The notes under the pieces are model-generated. The model saw only the letters and a program-made list of their open reading frames with translations, was not told the DNA's origin and did no database searches. Shown one piece after another: positions 16,891 to 25,390 of a stretch of DNA of 64,000 nucleotides. The stretch is from contig CAWBPD010000034.1 in assembly GCA_963790575.1 (NCBI GenBank), forward strand, positions 186,001-250,000, written 5' to 3'. Source of the DNA: CAVTSA01 sp963790575. GTDB taxonomy: Bacteria; Chloroflexota; Dormibacteria; Dormibacterales; Dormibacteraceae. The first letter of the stretch is position 1. Each line of letters begins with the position of its first letter. The translations under genes and the position numbers were made by a program.

Positions 16891-18192
16891 CTAGAAGAAG
16901 TCCCGGAACCAGCGCGCTGTGCGCTGAAAGGCGCCGCTCAGGGCCGGTTCCCGGTCTTCACGCACTTCCTCGACTCGCGGCGTGACGGCGCCGCCCCACT
17001 TGACGAGGCCGACGCCGGCGGCGAAGGAGGGGGCGCCGGCCCGGTCCGCGAGGCCGCCCACACCCGCGGGCAGGCCGAGGCGGACTCCGGCGTCGAACAC
17101 CGCCTCGGCGGCGTCGGTGGTGCCCATCAAGCGGGCTCCGCCGCCGGTCACGACCACGCCGGCCGGGAGCAGGCCGTCGTAGCCGCTCCGCCGCACCTGC
17201 TGACGCGCGAGCTGGAAGATCTCGCGCATCCGTGGCCCGATGATCTCGGCCAGGTAGCGCCGCGGCGTTGCGACCGGGCGCTCCGCCCCCGCCTGGTGGA
17301 TGTCGATCCTCTCCTCGCGGGGGATCACGTCCGGGAGCGTATGGCCGTAGTTGATCTTCAGGTTCTCGGCGTGGTCGAGGCTGGTTCGCAGCCCGATCGC
17401 GATGTCGTTGGTGACATGGTTGCCGCCCACCGGGAGCACGCCCAGGTGGAGGGCCGAGCCCTCGTTGTAGACCACCACGTCGGTGGTGCCGGCGCCGATG
17501 TCGAGCAGGCAGACGCCGAGGTCGATCTCGTTGTCGGTGAGCACGCCCTCACCGCTGGCCAGGCCCTGACAGACCACGTCCTCGACGTCGAGGTTGGCGG
17601 CGTGCACGCACTTGATGACGTTCTGCACGAAGGTCTGGGCGCCGGTCACGATGTGGGTCTCGACCTCGAGGCGGCGGCCAGTCATGCCCTCCGCCTCCTT
17701 GACGCCGTCCTGGCCGTCGACGGTGAACGCGCGCGGCAGCACGTGGATGATCTGGCGGTCACTGGCCACCGAGACCGCTTTGGCGGCTTCGATCGCGCGC
17801 GCGACGTCGCCCGCCGAGATCTCGTGGTTGGGGCCGGTGACCGCCACCACGCCGCGCGAGGTCTGGGACTGCAGGTGGGCCCCACCGACCGAAACCACCA
17901 CCTGGTCGACCCGGGTCCCGGCCATCCGCTCGGCGCCCACCATCGCGTCCTGGATCGCCTGCACCGTGCGGTCGATGTTGACCACCACGCCCTTGCGCAA
18001 CCCCTCGGACGGGGCTTCTCCGACGCCCGTGATGCTGATGTGACCTGCCTCGTCGGACTCGGCGATGACGACGGCCACCTTCTGGGTGCCGAGGTCCAAT
18101 CCCGCGATGTGCCTACGCCTGGACAAAGGGTGCTGTGATGCCTCCGAAGATGTGCGCCGGCCGTGCTGCTGGGGTCCGCGGGGAGCCGCCAC
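16891..18192 (-). CDS. ftsA: Cell division protein FtsA
   Basis: Actin-like ATPase that tethers FtsZ to the membrane. Motifs: IAGLDLGTQKVAVVIAE (phosphate 1), the SHS2 insert with QVVVSVGGAHLQS, CLLDIGAGTTDVVVYN (phosphate 2) and GVVVTGGGARLMG (adenosine). The C-terminus TARWFRDFF is a short amphipathic membrane-targeting helix. Start is uncertain: GTG at 18192 lies about 5 nt after the predicted +1 of the TATACT promoter, while TTG at 18126 would give a 411-residue protein closer to the family norm. Confidence 0.93.
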   Translation of the reverse strand: MAAPRGPQQHGRRTSSEASQHPLSRRRHIAGLDLGTQKVAVVIAESDEAGHISITGVGEAPSEGLRKGVVVNIDRTVQAIQDAMVGAERMAGTRVDQVVVSVGGAHLQSQTSRGVVAVTGPNHEISAGDVARAIEAAKAVSVASDRQIIHVLPRAFTVDGQDGVKEAEGMTGRRLEVETHIVTGAQTFVQNVIKCVHAANLDVEDVVCQGLASGEGVLTDNEIDLGVCLLDIGAGTTDVVVYNEGSALHLGVLPVGGNHVTNDIAIGLRTSLDHAENLKINYGHTLPDVIPREERIDIHQAGAERPVATPRRYLAEIIGPRMREIFQLARQQVRRSGYDGLLPAGVVVTGGGARLMGTTDAAEAVFDAGVRLGLPAGVGGLADRAGAPSFAAGVGLVKWGGAVTPRVEEVREDREPALSGAFQRTARWFRDFF

Positions 18193-18203
18193 CCGCGTGT
18201 GTG

Positions 18204-18209
18204 AGTATA
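18204..18209 (-). promoter_or_regulatory. Putative -10 box for ftsAZ-nrdR
   Basis: TATACT on the minus strand inside the 160-nt stretch between ftsQ and ftsA; a weak -35 (GTGACC) lies 18 nt upstream. It would allow ftsA-ftsZ-nrdR to be transcribed apart from the mur genes. Confidence 0.5.
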
Positions 18210-18354
18210 ACCGGTCCGGTGCTTTGGGGTCACGAGATTTTGTGGGCGGAGTGGCCACGCCGCGTATATCTGGGGGTTCTACAGCTCGGACCCCGGCGCG
18301 CGTGCCCCTGACCGGCACCCGTCCGGGCTCCGGCGACGAGGCGTTCGACTCCGG

Positions 18355-19857
18355 CTAGGAGCAAGCCCCCTGGGCCGCAGGCGTGGGTGATGGCGAAATG
18401 CTGGGTGTCGCCCTTGGAGTCGGAGTGACGGCGCTGACCGGGCCCGGGGTCGGCGTCGCCGTGGGGGTCGGGGTGGCGGTGGGCGAAGGGGTCGGAGTGG
18501 GCGATGGGGTGGGGGTCGGTGTGGGCGTGGGCGCGACGTCCCGGCCGTGGCCGATCGTGACCTCCGACGGGTTGTCCAGGTTGACGTACACGCTCGGGTC
18601 CTTGAAGTTGACCTCTCCCGCCACCGACCGCAGCGCCGCCACCTTGGCCTGGAGCGTCGCGTAGTCGGAGGGTGTGAGCATGCGCCCGAACAGGACGCGC
18701 CAGCCGCTGCCCGCGTACATGGTCAGGTTCCAGCAGCGGTCGAGCTGGAAGTGGTTGACCGGCTGTCCGATCATCCCCGGCAGCCCTTGCTGGATGTTGA
18801 CCAGCGGCCGCAGCAGCCGCTCGTCCATAGCCAGGTGACCGGGCGCGGTGCCGGTGTCGGGACCGGCGATCAGTGGCAGCGCGCCGTGTGCGCCGGCCGA
18901 CCCCAGGATCGTTCCCTGCGCGGAGAGATAGACGGCGGAGCGGTCCTGCGGGGTGTAGACGGCGACCGGCTGCCACTCCTCGACGATGATGCGCACGGTG
19001 CCGGGAAGCACGGTAACCACCGACGAGGTGCGCACCCAGACTTGGCCATCCAGCCGCCGGGTGATCTGGTGCGAGTTGACGAGAAAGATCGAGGTCCCGG
19101 ACTCGACGCCGGAGGCCTCGACCACCTGGTCGCCGCCGATCCGGGTCGCGCCCACCACCTGCACCTGGCGGACGCGAAACATCGGGCTCTGGACGGCGAG
19201 CACCACCAGCGCCACCTCGAGCACGGCGCAGCCCAGGGCCACCAGGCGCCAGCGCGGCCGCGACGGGGGGATCGGCTCCGGAAGCTCACCGCCGGCCGGC
19301 CGCGGAGCCACGCCGGGACGGGCACGCTCACGCTCGGCACGGCGGCGGCTGGGGGCGGGGATCGAGGCACGGGGACGTCCGAGCGGCTCCACCCCCTCCC
19401 GGCGCTCGCCCGGGTTGCCCGGCTGGTCGAGCCCGACCGGCTCCACCCCCTCCCGGCGCTCGCCCAGGTTGCCCGGCTGGTCGAGCCCGACCGGCTCCAC
19501 CCCCTCCCGGCGCTCGCCCCGGTTGCCCGGCTGGTCGAGCCCGACCGGCTCCACCCCCTCCCGGCGCTCGCCCAGGTTGCCCGGCTGGTCGAGCCCGACC
19601 GGCTCCACCCCCTCCCGGCGCTCGCCCCGGTTGCCCGGCTGGTCGAGCCCGACCGGCTCCACCCCCTCCCGGCGCTCGCCCAGGTTGCCCGGCTGGTCGA
19701 GCCCGACCGGCTCCACCCCCTCCCGGCGCTCGCCCCGGTTGCCCGGCTGGTCGAGCCCGACCGGCTCCACCCCCTCCCGGCGCTCGCCCAGGTTGCCCGG
19801 CTGGTCGAGCCCGAACCTTCTCCGCCGGCGCCGCTCTTCGTCACTCACAGGCGGCAC
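18355..19857 (-). CDS. ftsQ: Cell division protein FtsQ with an N-terminal 8 x 18-residue tandem repeat and a PT-rich tail
   Basis: Divisome bitopic membrane protein, 500 residues, about twice the usual length. The order is: a basic start (SDEERRRRRRF); eight tandem copies of GLDQPGNxGERREGVEPV (residues 16-159), x alternating Leu/Arg and ending with Pro; a Pro/Arg linker; one membrane helix (about 204-222); a POTRA domain starting FRVRQVQVVGATRIGG; the FtsQ/DivIB beta domain (VEEWQPVAVYT, LPLIAG); and an extracellular tail of TPTP/SPTP repeats. The repeats would lie in the cytoplasm. The start is GTG at 19857 or GTG at 19848. Confidence 0.92.
   Translation of the reverse strand: MPPVSDEERRRRRRFGLDQPGNLGERREGVEPVGLDQPGNRGERREGVEPVGLDQPGNLGERREGVEPVGLDQPGNRGERREGVEPVGLDQPGNLGERREGVEPVGLDQPGNRGERREGVEPVGLDQPGNLGERREGVEPVGLDQPGNPGERREGVEPLGRPRASIPAPSRRRAERERARPGVAPRPAGGELPEPIPPSRPRWRLVALGCAVLEVALVVLAVQSPMFRVRQVQVVGATRIGGDQVVEASGVESGTSIFLVNSHQITRRLDGQVWVRTSSVVTVLPGTVRIIVEEWQPVAVYTPQDRSAVYLSAQGTILGSAGAHGALPLIAGPDTGTAPGHLAMDERLLRPLVNIQQGLPGMIGQPVNHFQLDRCWNLTMYAGSGWRVLFGRMLTPSDYATLQAKVAALRSVAGEVNFKDPSVYVNLDNPSEVTIGHGRDVAPTPTPTPTPSPTPTPSPTATPTPTATPTPGPVSAVTPTPRATPSISPSPTPAAQGACS
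19381..19812 (-). repeat. 54-bp tandem repeat, 8 copies, in ftsQ
   Basis: Eight in-frame 54-bp units, almost identical in DNA. Adjacent units differ mainly at one base, changing CTG (Leu) and CGG (Arg) alternately, so the true period is 108 bp; the last unit has CCG (Pro) and ends in Leu. Near-identity at silent sites points to recent expansion by slippage or unequal crossing-over. Confidence 0.95.
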
Positions 19858-19879
19858 CCCGCCAGTCGCACTTCTCCGC

Positions 19880-19933
19880 TTTCACGTGAAAAGCGCCCCA
19901 TCACACGCTCGATAACGCCACTTTCACGTGAAA
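19880..19933. promoter_or_regulatory. Two parS-like palindromes (TTTCACGTGAAA) upstream of ftsQ
   Basis: Perfect 12-bp palindromes TTTCACGTGAAA at 19880-19891 and 19922-19933, 42 bp centre to centre, in the 82-bp ddl-ftsQ gap. They match the inner 12 bases of the ParB site TGTTTCACGTGAAACA; the flanking bases are C and G (or A) instead of G and C. They are either ParB/Noc-type sites or operators of an unknown regulator. Confidence 0.6.
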
Positions 19934-19939
19934 GCGGGA

Positions 19940-20887
19940 TCATCGGGGTCCCACCCGCGCCGCGTGGCGCTCCACCGCCCAACGCACCTGGCGGTCGCAG
20001 AGTTCCGCCATCTCGATCCCCACCGCACGCGCGGCGTCGGGCAGCAGCGACAGCGCGGTCAGCCCCGGCACCGTGTTCGCCTCCAGCACCCAGGGCGTTC
20101 CCTCTTCGTCGACGATGAAGTCGATGCGGGCCATCCCATCGCAGCCGAGCGTGCGGAAGGCGACCGCGGCCGCCTTCGCCGCCTTCTCCCGCGCGAACCC
20201 GGGTATGCGCGCCGGGATCGTGTGGTGGCTCAGCCCCGCGGTGTACTTGGCCGCGTAGTCGTAGGACTCGCCCTCATAGGTGATCTCGAGCGTGGGCAGC
20301 ACCTGCACCTCGGGGGTTGCCAGCACGCTCAGCGTGATCTCCGTCCCGGGCTGGAAGCGCTGGATGAGCAACCGCTGGTCGTAACGGCCGCCCAGGACCA
20401 GCCCGGAGGCGACCGCGTCCTCGTCGCGGGCGATCGTGAGTCCTACCGTGGAGCCCTCCCGGACCGGCTTCACCACCAGCGGGAGTCCGTAGGTGGCGGT
20501 CAGCCGCTCCACCAGGGCCGCCTCCACGGCCGCCGGCGCCGCCAGCTCCTCGAACTCGGGCACCGCCAGCCCGGCCAGCTGGAGCAGGCGGTTGGCCCGC
20601 GTCTTGTCGATGCAGAGCGCGGACGCCAGGACATCGGAGCCGGTGTAGGGGAGGTTCAGGAGTTCACACATCCCCTGCACCGTCCCGTCCTCCCCGAGCC
20701 GGCCGTGGAGGGCGATGAAGCAGCAGTCGAACCCGCCGTCACGCAGGCTGTCCCAGACCTCCCGGTCCAGCTCCACCGCCACCGCCTGGTGCCCGGCCCG
20801 CACCAGGGCGTCGCACACCTCCTGGCCCGAGCCGCGTGAGACCTCGGCCTCCGCCGACCGCCCGCCCAGGAGCACGGCCACTTTCAT
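19940..20887 (-). CDS. ddl: D-alanine--D-alanine ligase
   Basis: ATP-grasp ligase making D-Ala-D-Ala for peptidoglycan. 315 residues from the ATG at 20887, which overlaps the murB stop by 4 nt. Motifs: VAVLLGGRSAEAEVSRGSG, FIALHGRLGEDGTVQGM, PLVVKPVREGSTVGL, GCDGMARIDFIVDEEG and WVLEANTVPGLTALSLLP. Part of the co-directional mur block. Confidence 0.97.
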   Translation of the reverse strand: MKVAVLLGGRSAEAEVSRGSGQEVCDALVRAGHQAVAVELDREVWDSLRDGGFDCCFIALHGRLGEDGTVQGMCELLNLPYTGSDVLASALCIDKTRANRLLQLAGLAVPEFEELAAPAAVEAALVERLTATYGLPLVVKPVREGSTVGLTIARDEDAVASGLVLGGRYDQRLLIQRFQPGTEITLSVLATPEVQVLPTLEITYEGESYDYAAKYTAGLSHHTIPARIPGFAREKAAKAAAVAFRTLGCDGMARIDFIVDEEGTPWVLEANTVPGLTALSLLPDAARAVGIEMAELCDRQVRWAVERHAARVGPR

Positions 20888-21801
20888 GCCGGCACCTCCG
20901 CCCACGACCCGACGCGCTCGACCTCGCACTCCAGCTCCACCCCGAAGCGGGCTCGGACCTCCTCTTGGACCCGCCGGATCAGCCGGTCCACGTCGACGGC
21001 GGTGGCACCCCCGGTGTTGACGATGAAGTTGGCGTGCTGGGTCGACACCTGCGCCGCTCCCACGCGGGCGCCCCGGAGTCCGGCCGCGTCCACCAGCCGT
21101 CCGGCCGAGTCGCCGGGAGGATTGCGGAAGACGCTGCCGCAGTTCTTGGTCCGGATCGGTTGGGTACGGTTGCGCTGCTCGGTCCACTGCAGCATCTGGG
21201 CGCGGGAGCGGGCTCCGTCTCCGGCCTCCAGCCGCAGCGTGGCCGTCTCCACCAGCGCCCCACGCAGGGCCCCGTCGCGCAGTGCCGAGGTGCGGTAACC
21301 GAGCTGAAGGTCCTCGAGCGTCCAGCCCCGCTCGGCGCCGTCCACCCACCCGGTCGCTCCCGACAGCACGTCCCGAAGCTCCCCGCCCCAGCAACCGGCG
21401 TTCTGATAGACGGCGCCGCCCACGGTGCCGGGGACGCCGATCGCCCACTCGAAGCCGGTCAGGTCATGGTCGGCGCAGATGCGCGCCAGCCGCAGCATCT
21501 TGAGCCCGGCGGCGGCGGTCACCAGGGTGCCCTCGACCTCGACCGCGCGGCTGACCACCCGGATCACCAGCCCCTCCACCCCCTGGTCGGCGACCAGCAG
21601 GTTGGTTCCCGCCCCCAACAGCAGGTAGGGGATCCCGCGTCGCCCGCATGCCTCCACCACCTCCCGCGGGGACGGGGTCTGCAGGAAGAACTCGGCCGGC
21701 CCGCCGATGTTGAAGGAGGTGTGACGGGCCAGCGGGTGCTGCTCCTGCATGCCGGGGAGGCCCCGCAACCAGGCGAGCTCAGCCGGGGCGCGCCAGGGCA
21801 T
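20884..21801 (-). CDS. murB: UDP-N-acetylenolpyruvoylglucosamine reductase
   Basis: FAD enzyme reducing UDP-GlcNAc-enolpyruvate to UDP-MurNAc. 305 residues. FAD site: YLLLGAGTNLLVADQG. Active-site blocks: IGVPGTVGGAVYQNAGCWG, QLGYRTSALRD and NCGSVFRNPPGDSAGRLVD, containing the catalytic Ser. The N-terminus overlaps the murC 3' end by 23 nt. Confidence 0.97.
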   Translation of the reverse strand: MPWRAPAELAWLRGLPGMQEQHPLARHTSFNIGGPAEFFLQTPSPREVVEACGRRGIPYLLLGAGTNLLVADQGVEGLVIRVVSRAVEVEGTLVTAAAGLKMLRLARICADHDLTGFEWAIGVPGTVGGAVYQNAGCWGGELRDVLSGATGWVDGAERGWTLEDLQLGYRTSALRDGALRGALVETATLRLEAGDGARSRAQMLQWTEQRNRTQPIRTKNCGSVFRNPPGDSAGRLVDAAGLRGARVGAAQVSTQHANFIVNTGGATAVDVDRLIRRVQEEVRARFGVELECEVERVGSWAEVPA

Positions 21802-23089
21802 GGCCCACCCTCCCCACGTTGCCCGCTCCCATCAGCAGGACCAGGTCTCCCGGACGCACCTCCCGCTCCAGCCAGCTCCGCACCGCGTTCAGGTCGGCCG
21901 CGAAGTCGAGCCCGGCGCGGCCCGCCAGCCCGCGCGACGAGAGCCCGCGCGGGTTATCCTCGCCGGCGCCATAGATCTCGGTCAGGAGCGTCCGGTCCGC
22001 GGTCCGCAGGGGCTCCAGCAAGGCGTCGGCGATGTCCCCGAACCGGGAGTAGCGATGGGGCTGGAAGACGAGCAAGACCCGCTCGTGCGGCAGCTCCCGC
22101 AGAGCCTGCACGGTGGCCGACACCTGCGCCGGGAGGTGCCCGTAGTCATCGAAGAACTCGGCCCCGTGCCACTCACCCAGCCGCTCCAGGCGGCGCCGGG
22201 CGCCGGCGTAGGTGGAGAGCGCCTGGGCGGCTCGCTCGGGGTCGGTGCCCCGCTCGACCGCCACCGCCAGGGCCGCCGCCGCGTCCTGTCGCGTCATCCG
22301 CCCCGGTGCGCGCAGGCGGAGTCTGGCCAGCACCTGGCCCTCGCGCCACACCACCCCCTCCTCGTCGATCCGGTAGTCGGCGTCCATCGCATAGCCGTAG
22401 GTGCGGCGCTCGCCGGGCACGGGCTGGCGGGGGAGCCAGGGGTCGTCCGCGCAGAGCACCGCCAGTCCCTCCGGTGGCAGGCCATCCAGGAACTCGCTGA
22501 ACATGCTTTGGACGTCGTCCAGGTCCCGGAAGTAGTCGCCGTGGTCGAACTCGACCCCAGTCACCACCGCGGTGCCGGGCTGGTAGAGCGGGAGGCTGCG
22601 GTCCGACTCGTCAAGCTCGGCCACGATCACGACCGAGGCCCCGACTCTGGACGAGGCGCCATCGCCGATCAGGGCCGAGGGCTTCCCCCCCAGCCGCTCC
22701 AACAGGTGCGCCGTCATCGCCGTGGTGGTCGTCTTGCCGTGCGTGCCCGCGATGCCGATGGCGTCCGCCGCGGCCAGCACCCGGGCCAGCAGGTGCGGCC
22801 GGTCCAGCACCTCCAGGCCCCGCTTCTGCGCCGCCGCCACCTCCGTCCGTCCCGCCGGCGACAGCCGCGTCGTGTAGCAGAGCACGTCCTGCTCCTCGAT
22901 GTGGGCGGGGCTCTGCCCTTCGAGCGTGATCCGGGCCCCGCGCGCTACCAGGCGCTCGGTGACCGCGGTCGGCGCCAGGTCGCAGCCGGAGACCACCGCA
23001 CCGCGGTCCAGCAACAGCTCCGCCAGGGCCGAAAGTCCGGCGCCGCCGATCCCGAGCAGGTGGACGCGCCGGTCGCGAAGCTCCATCAC
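21779..23089 (-). CDS. murC: UDP-N-acetylmuramate--L-alanine ligase
   Basis: Mur ligase adding L-Ala to UDP-MurNAc. 436 residues. N-terminal nucleotide-binding GIGGAGLSALAELL, P-loop GIAGTHGKTTTT, DESDRSLPLYQP, EFDHGDYFRDLDDVQ and C-terminal FFDDYGHLPAQVSATVQALR, where murC usually has DDYGHHP; the second His is Leu here. The ATG overlaps the murG stop by 4 nt. Confidence 0.96.
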   Translation of the reverse strand: MMELRDRRVHLLGIGGAGLSALAELLLDRGAVVSGCDLAPTAVTERLVARGARITLEGQSPAHIEEQDVLCYTTRLSPAGRTEVAAAQKRGLEVLDRPHLLARVLAAADAIGIAGTHGKTTTTAMTAHLLERLGGKPSALIGDGASSRVGASVVIVAELDESDRSLPLYQPGTAVVTGVEFDHGDYFRDLDDVQSMFSEFLDGLPPEGLAVLCADDPWLPRQPVPGERRTYGYAMDADYRIDEEGVVWREGQVLARLRLRAPGRMTRQDAAAALAVAVERGTDPERAAQALSTYAGARRRLERLGEWHGAEFFDDYGHLPAQVSATVQALRELPHERVLLVFQPHRYSRFGDIADALLEPLRTADRTLLTEIYGAGEDNPRGLSSRGLAGRAGLDFAADLNAVRSWLEREVRPGDLVLLMGAGNVGRVGHALARPG

Positions 23090-24135
23090 GCCACCTGCGA
23101 CCGCTCCGCCGCCTCGCGGAGCACGCGCACGATCGCCGGCGCCGCGTCGGCCCGGCCAAGCGCGCGCGACCGGCCGGCCATCGCCCTCAGCCCCTCGGGC
23201 CGCAGGCGGTCGACCTCCCGCAGGAGGCGCTCCGGCGTCAGCTCGGAGTCCGGAATCTGGACCGCGGCGCCCTCCCGCTGGAGCCGCTCCGCGTTCCGGA
23301 TCTGATGACCCCCGCCGAAGGTCCCGGGGACGACCAGCATGGGGAGGCCGACCGCGGTGACCTCGGCGATGGTTCCCACGCCCGCGCGGCAGAGGACCAG
23401 GTCGGCCTCCGCCAGCAGCTCCGGGATCCGGTCCGAGAACGGGAACGGCCGGTACCCGGGCCGCCGCAGCTCAGCGCTCCTCTCCTCCCCCTGGCGACCG
23501 GTCTGATGGACCACCTCCCAGAAGCGGTCGAGCAGTCCGTCGAGAGCACCCCAGACGGCCTCGTTGACGCGGTGCGATCCCTGACTGCCGCCGAGCACCA
23601 GGAGGCGGCGCGGCGGGATCTCCGGCGTGCGGGGGACGAATCCCGGGCGGAGCGGATAGCCGGTGAGGACGGTGTGGCGGGTGGCGAAGCGGTTGACGTC
23701 GGCGGCGAACGTCACGCACGCCGCCTCGGCGCCCCGGCGGAAGAGCCGGTTGGCGAGCCCGTCCGCCTCCGACACCTGCAGCACGTACGGCGTCCCTGTG
23801 CGCCGCGCTCCCCACACCGCCGGCGCCATCACGTAGCCCCCCACCCCGACCACCACGCTGGGATGGAACTCGCGCAGGATCCGCGTCCCCTCGTGAAAGG
23901 CGTGGGGGAGCACGACGAGGCGGGCGTTGTGGGTCCAGTTGTCGCGGTCGAAGCCCTGCACCGCGACCGTCCGGAGCGCGAACCCGGCGTCGGGCACCAA
24001 CCGCTCCTCGGGGCCGCCGCGCCGCCCCACGAGGAGTATCTCGGCATCCGGCAGCTCAGCTCTGAACGCCTGTGCGATCGCGAGCGCCGGGGACACGTGA
24101 CCCCCGGTTCCCCCTCCCGCGATGAGCAGCCGCAT
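23086..24135 (-). CDS. murG: UDP-GlcNAc transferase MurG (lipid II synthesis)
   Basis: GT28 glycosyltransferase converting lipid I to lipid II on the inner membrane face. 349 residues from the ATG at 24135, preceded by AGGAG. Motifs: LLIAGGGTGGHVSPALAIA, VVGVGGYVMAPAVWGA, LLVLGGSQGSHRVNEAV and LVLCRAGVGTIAEVTAVGLP. Its first 80 nt overlap the 3' end of ftsW in another frame. Confidence 0.96.
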   Translation of the reverse strand: MRLLIAGGGTGGHVSPALAIAQAFRAELPDAEILLVGRRGGPEERLVPDAGFALRTVAVQGFDRDNWTHNARLVVLPHAFHEGTRILREFHPSVVVGVGGYVMAPAVWGARRTGTPYVLQVSEADGLANRLFRRGAEAACVTFAADVNRFATRHTVLTGYPLRPGFVPRTPEIPPRRLLVLGGSQGSHRVNEAVWGALDGLLDRFWEVVHQTGRQGEERSAELRRPGYRPFPFSDRIPELLAEADLVLCRAGVGTIAEVTAVGLPMLVVPGTFGGGHQIRNAERLQREGAAVQIPDSELTPERLLREVDRLRPEGLRAMAGRSRALGRADAAPAIVRVLREAAERSQVA

Positions 24136-25297
24136 GACCTCTCCTTTCACCGCTCAGCGAGGGCCGGCTGCCCTGCGCCGAGATATTGAGCAGCACGCCG
24201 ACCCCGGTCAGGGTCATCACCAGCGCGGTGCCGCCGTAGCTGATGAAGGGTAGCGGGACGCCGGTCACCGGCAACGACGCGGTCACGACGCCGATGTTGA
24301 TGAAGGCCTGCGCCGCGATCCAGGTCGTGATCGCCGCCGCCAGCGCCACCCCGAAGCGATCCCGCGCCCGCATCGCCGCCCGGAAGCCGCGGACGGTGAA
24401 GAACACGAAGCCGGCGATGACCAGCGTCGCGCCGATCAGCCCCGTCTCCTCACCGATGATGGCGAAGATGAAGTCGGTCGGGGCCTCGGGCAGCCACTGG
24501 TACTTCTCGATCGAGTGACCGAGCCCGACGCCGGTGAGCCCGCCCGAGCCCAGCGCCACCAGCCCTTGGTAGGCCTGGAGGGTGGTGTTGGTGGGATCGG
24601 CGAACGGGTTGAGGAAGGTCAGGACCCGCTCCACCCGGTAGCGCTCGACCGCGATCAGGCCGCCCATCGCGGCCAGGGCTGCCATCCCCAGCAGCGCCAG
24701 GTAGCGCTTGCGCCCGCCGCCCGCGTAGTAGATGGCGACCATCATCACGGTGGTCACGATCAAGGTCCCCAGGTCCTTTTGGAGGATGAGGAGGCCGACC
24801 ACGGCGGCCATCAGGACCGCGTAGGGCAGGAAGCCGTCCACGAACGTCTCCAACGAGCGGGTGCGCTTCGACATCCAGCCGGCCAGGAACACCGCCACCG
24901 TCAGCTTGGCCACCTCGGAAGGCTGCAGCTGGAAGGGCAGGCCGGGGATGTTCAGCCAGCGGGTGGCGCCGTACGCGGACTCTCCGACGTGCGGAACCAG
25001 GACGGCGAGCAGGAGGAGGATCGTGACCACGAAGCCGGGGAGCGCCCAGTGGCGCAGCCGGTGGTAGTCGATGCGGCTCGCGATGACCAGCCCGATCAGC
25101 CCCAGGGCCGCGTAGCCGACCTGGTGGAAGAAGATGTTGAAGGTCGACCCCGTGGTCTGCAGCGAGTAGACGTTGCTGGCCGAGAGGACCATGATCAGGC
25201 CGGCACCGAGGAGCGCGAGCGAGATCCCGAGCAGCCACAGATCGCCGGTGGCCCGCTCCCGCGGCAGCACGCGCGGGACGGCGTTGTCGGCCATCAT
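24056..25297 (-). CDS. ftsW: Lipid II polymerase / cell division protein FtsW
   Basis: SEDS-family glycan polymerase of the divisome. 413 residues with about ten membrane helices. Motifs: PFQLQPSEVAKLTVAVFLAG, LQKDLGTLIVTTVMM, EAPTDFIFAIIGEETGLIGA and PFISYGGTALVMTL. After the last helix (GVGVLLNISAQG) the frame continues for about 30 hydrophilic residues that overlap the murG start by 80 nt. That is a long overlap and may mean a lost stop codon. Confidence 0.95.
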   Translation of the reverse strand: MMADNAVPRVLPRERATGDLWLLGISLALLGAGLIMVLSASNVYSLQTTGSTFNIFFHQVGYAALGLIGLVIASRIDYHRLRHWALPGFVVTILLLLAVLVPHVGESAYGATRWLNIPGLPFQLQPSEVAKLTVAVFLAGWMSKRTRSLETFVDGFLPYAVLMAAVVGLLILQKDLGTLIVTTVMMVAIYYAGGGRKRYLALLGMAALAAMGGLIAVERYRVERVLTFLNPFADPTNTTLQAYQGLVALGSGGLTGVGLGHSIEKYQWLPEAPTDFIFAIIGEETGLIGATLVIAGFVFFTVRGFRAAMRARDRFGVALAAAITTWIAAQAFINIGVVTASLPVTGVPLPFISYGGTALVMTLTGVGVLLNISAQGSRPSLSGERRGHAAAHRGRGNRGSRVPGARDRTGVQS

Positions 25298-25314
25298 TCA
25301 GGGGCCCCCGCTTC

Positions 25315-25390
25315 CGGGGTCCCCGCGAGGCGGAGCTTGCGGAGCCTCGTGGGGTGGATGAAACGGACCTTGCGGAGTTTCATGGGGCAG
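25315..25390 (+). repeat. Dispersed palindromic repeat, family 1, two tandem copies (C1, C2) between murD and ftsW
   Basis: C1 core (25321-25354) has arms CCCCGCGAGGC and GCCTCGTGGGG. C2 (25354-25387) has ATGAAAC and GTTTCAT around GGACCTTGCGGA. Relative to copies A and B both arms have changed together (AA to GG with TT to CC; GCG to ATG with CGT to CAT), so the hairpin is kept. The pair fills the 93-nt murD-ftsW gap. Confidence 0.8.

Noticed and set aside
19381..19812. CRISPR-like array
   Set aside because: Units are contiguous 54-bp tandem repeats without variable spacers, in frame within ftsQ.
18547..20118. A plus-strand frame with RLHPLPALAQVARLVEPD repeats
   Set aside because: This is the reverse reading of the ftsQ 54-bp repeats; the minus-strand frame continues into a proper POTRA domain.
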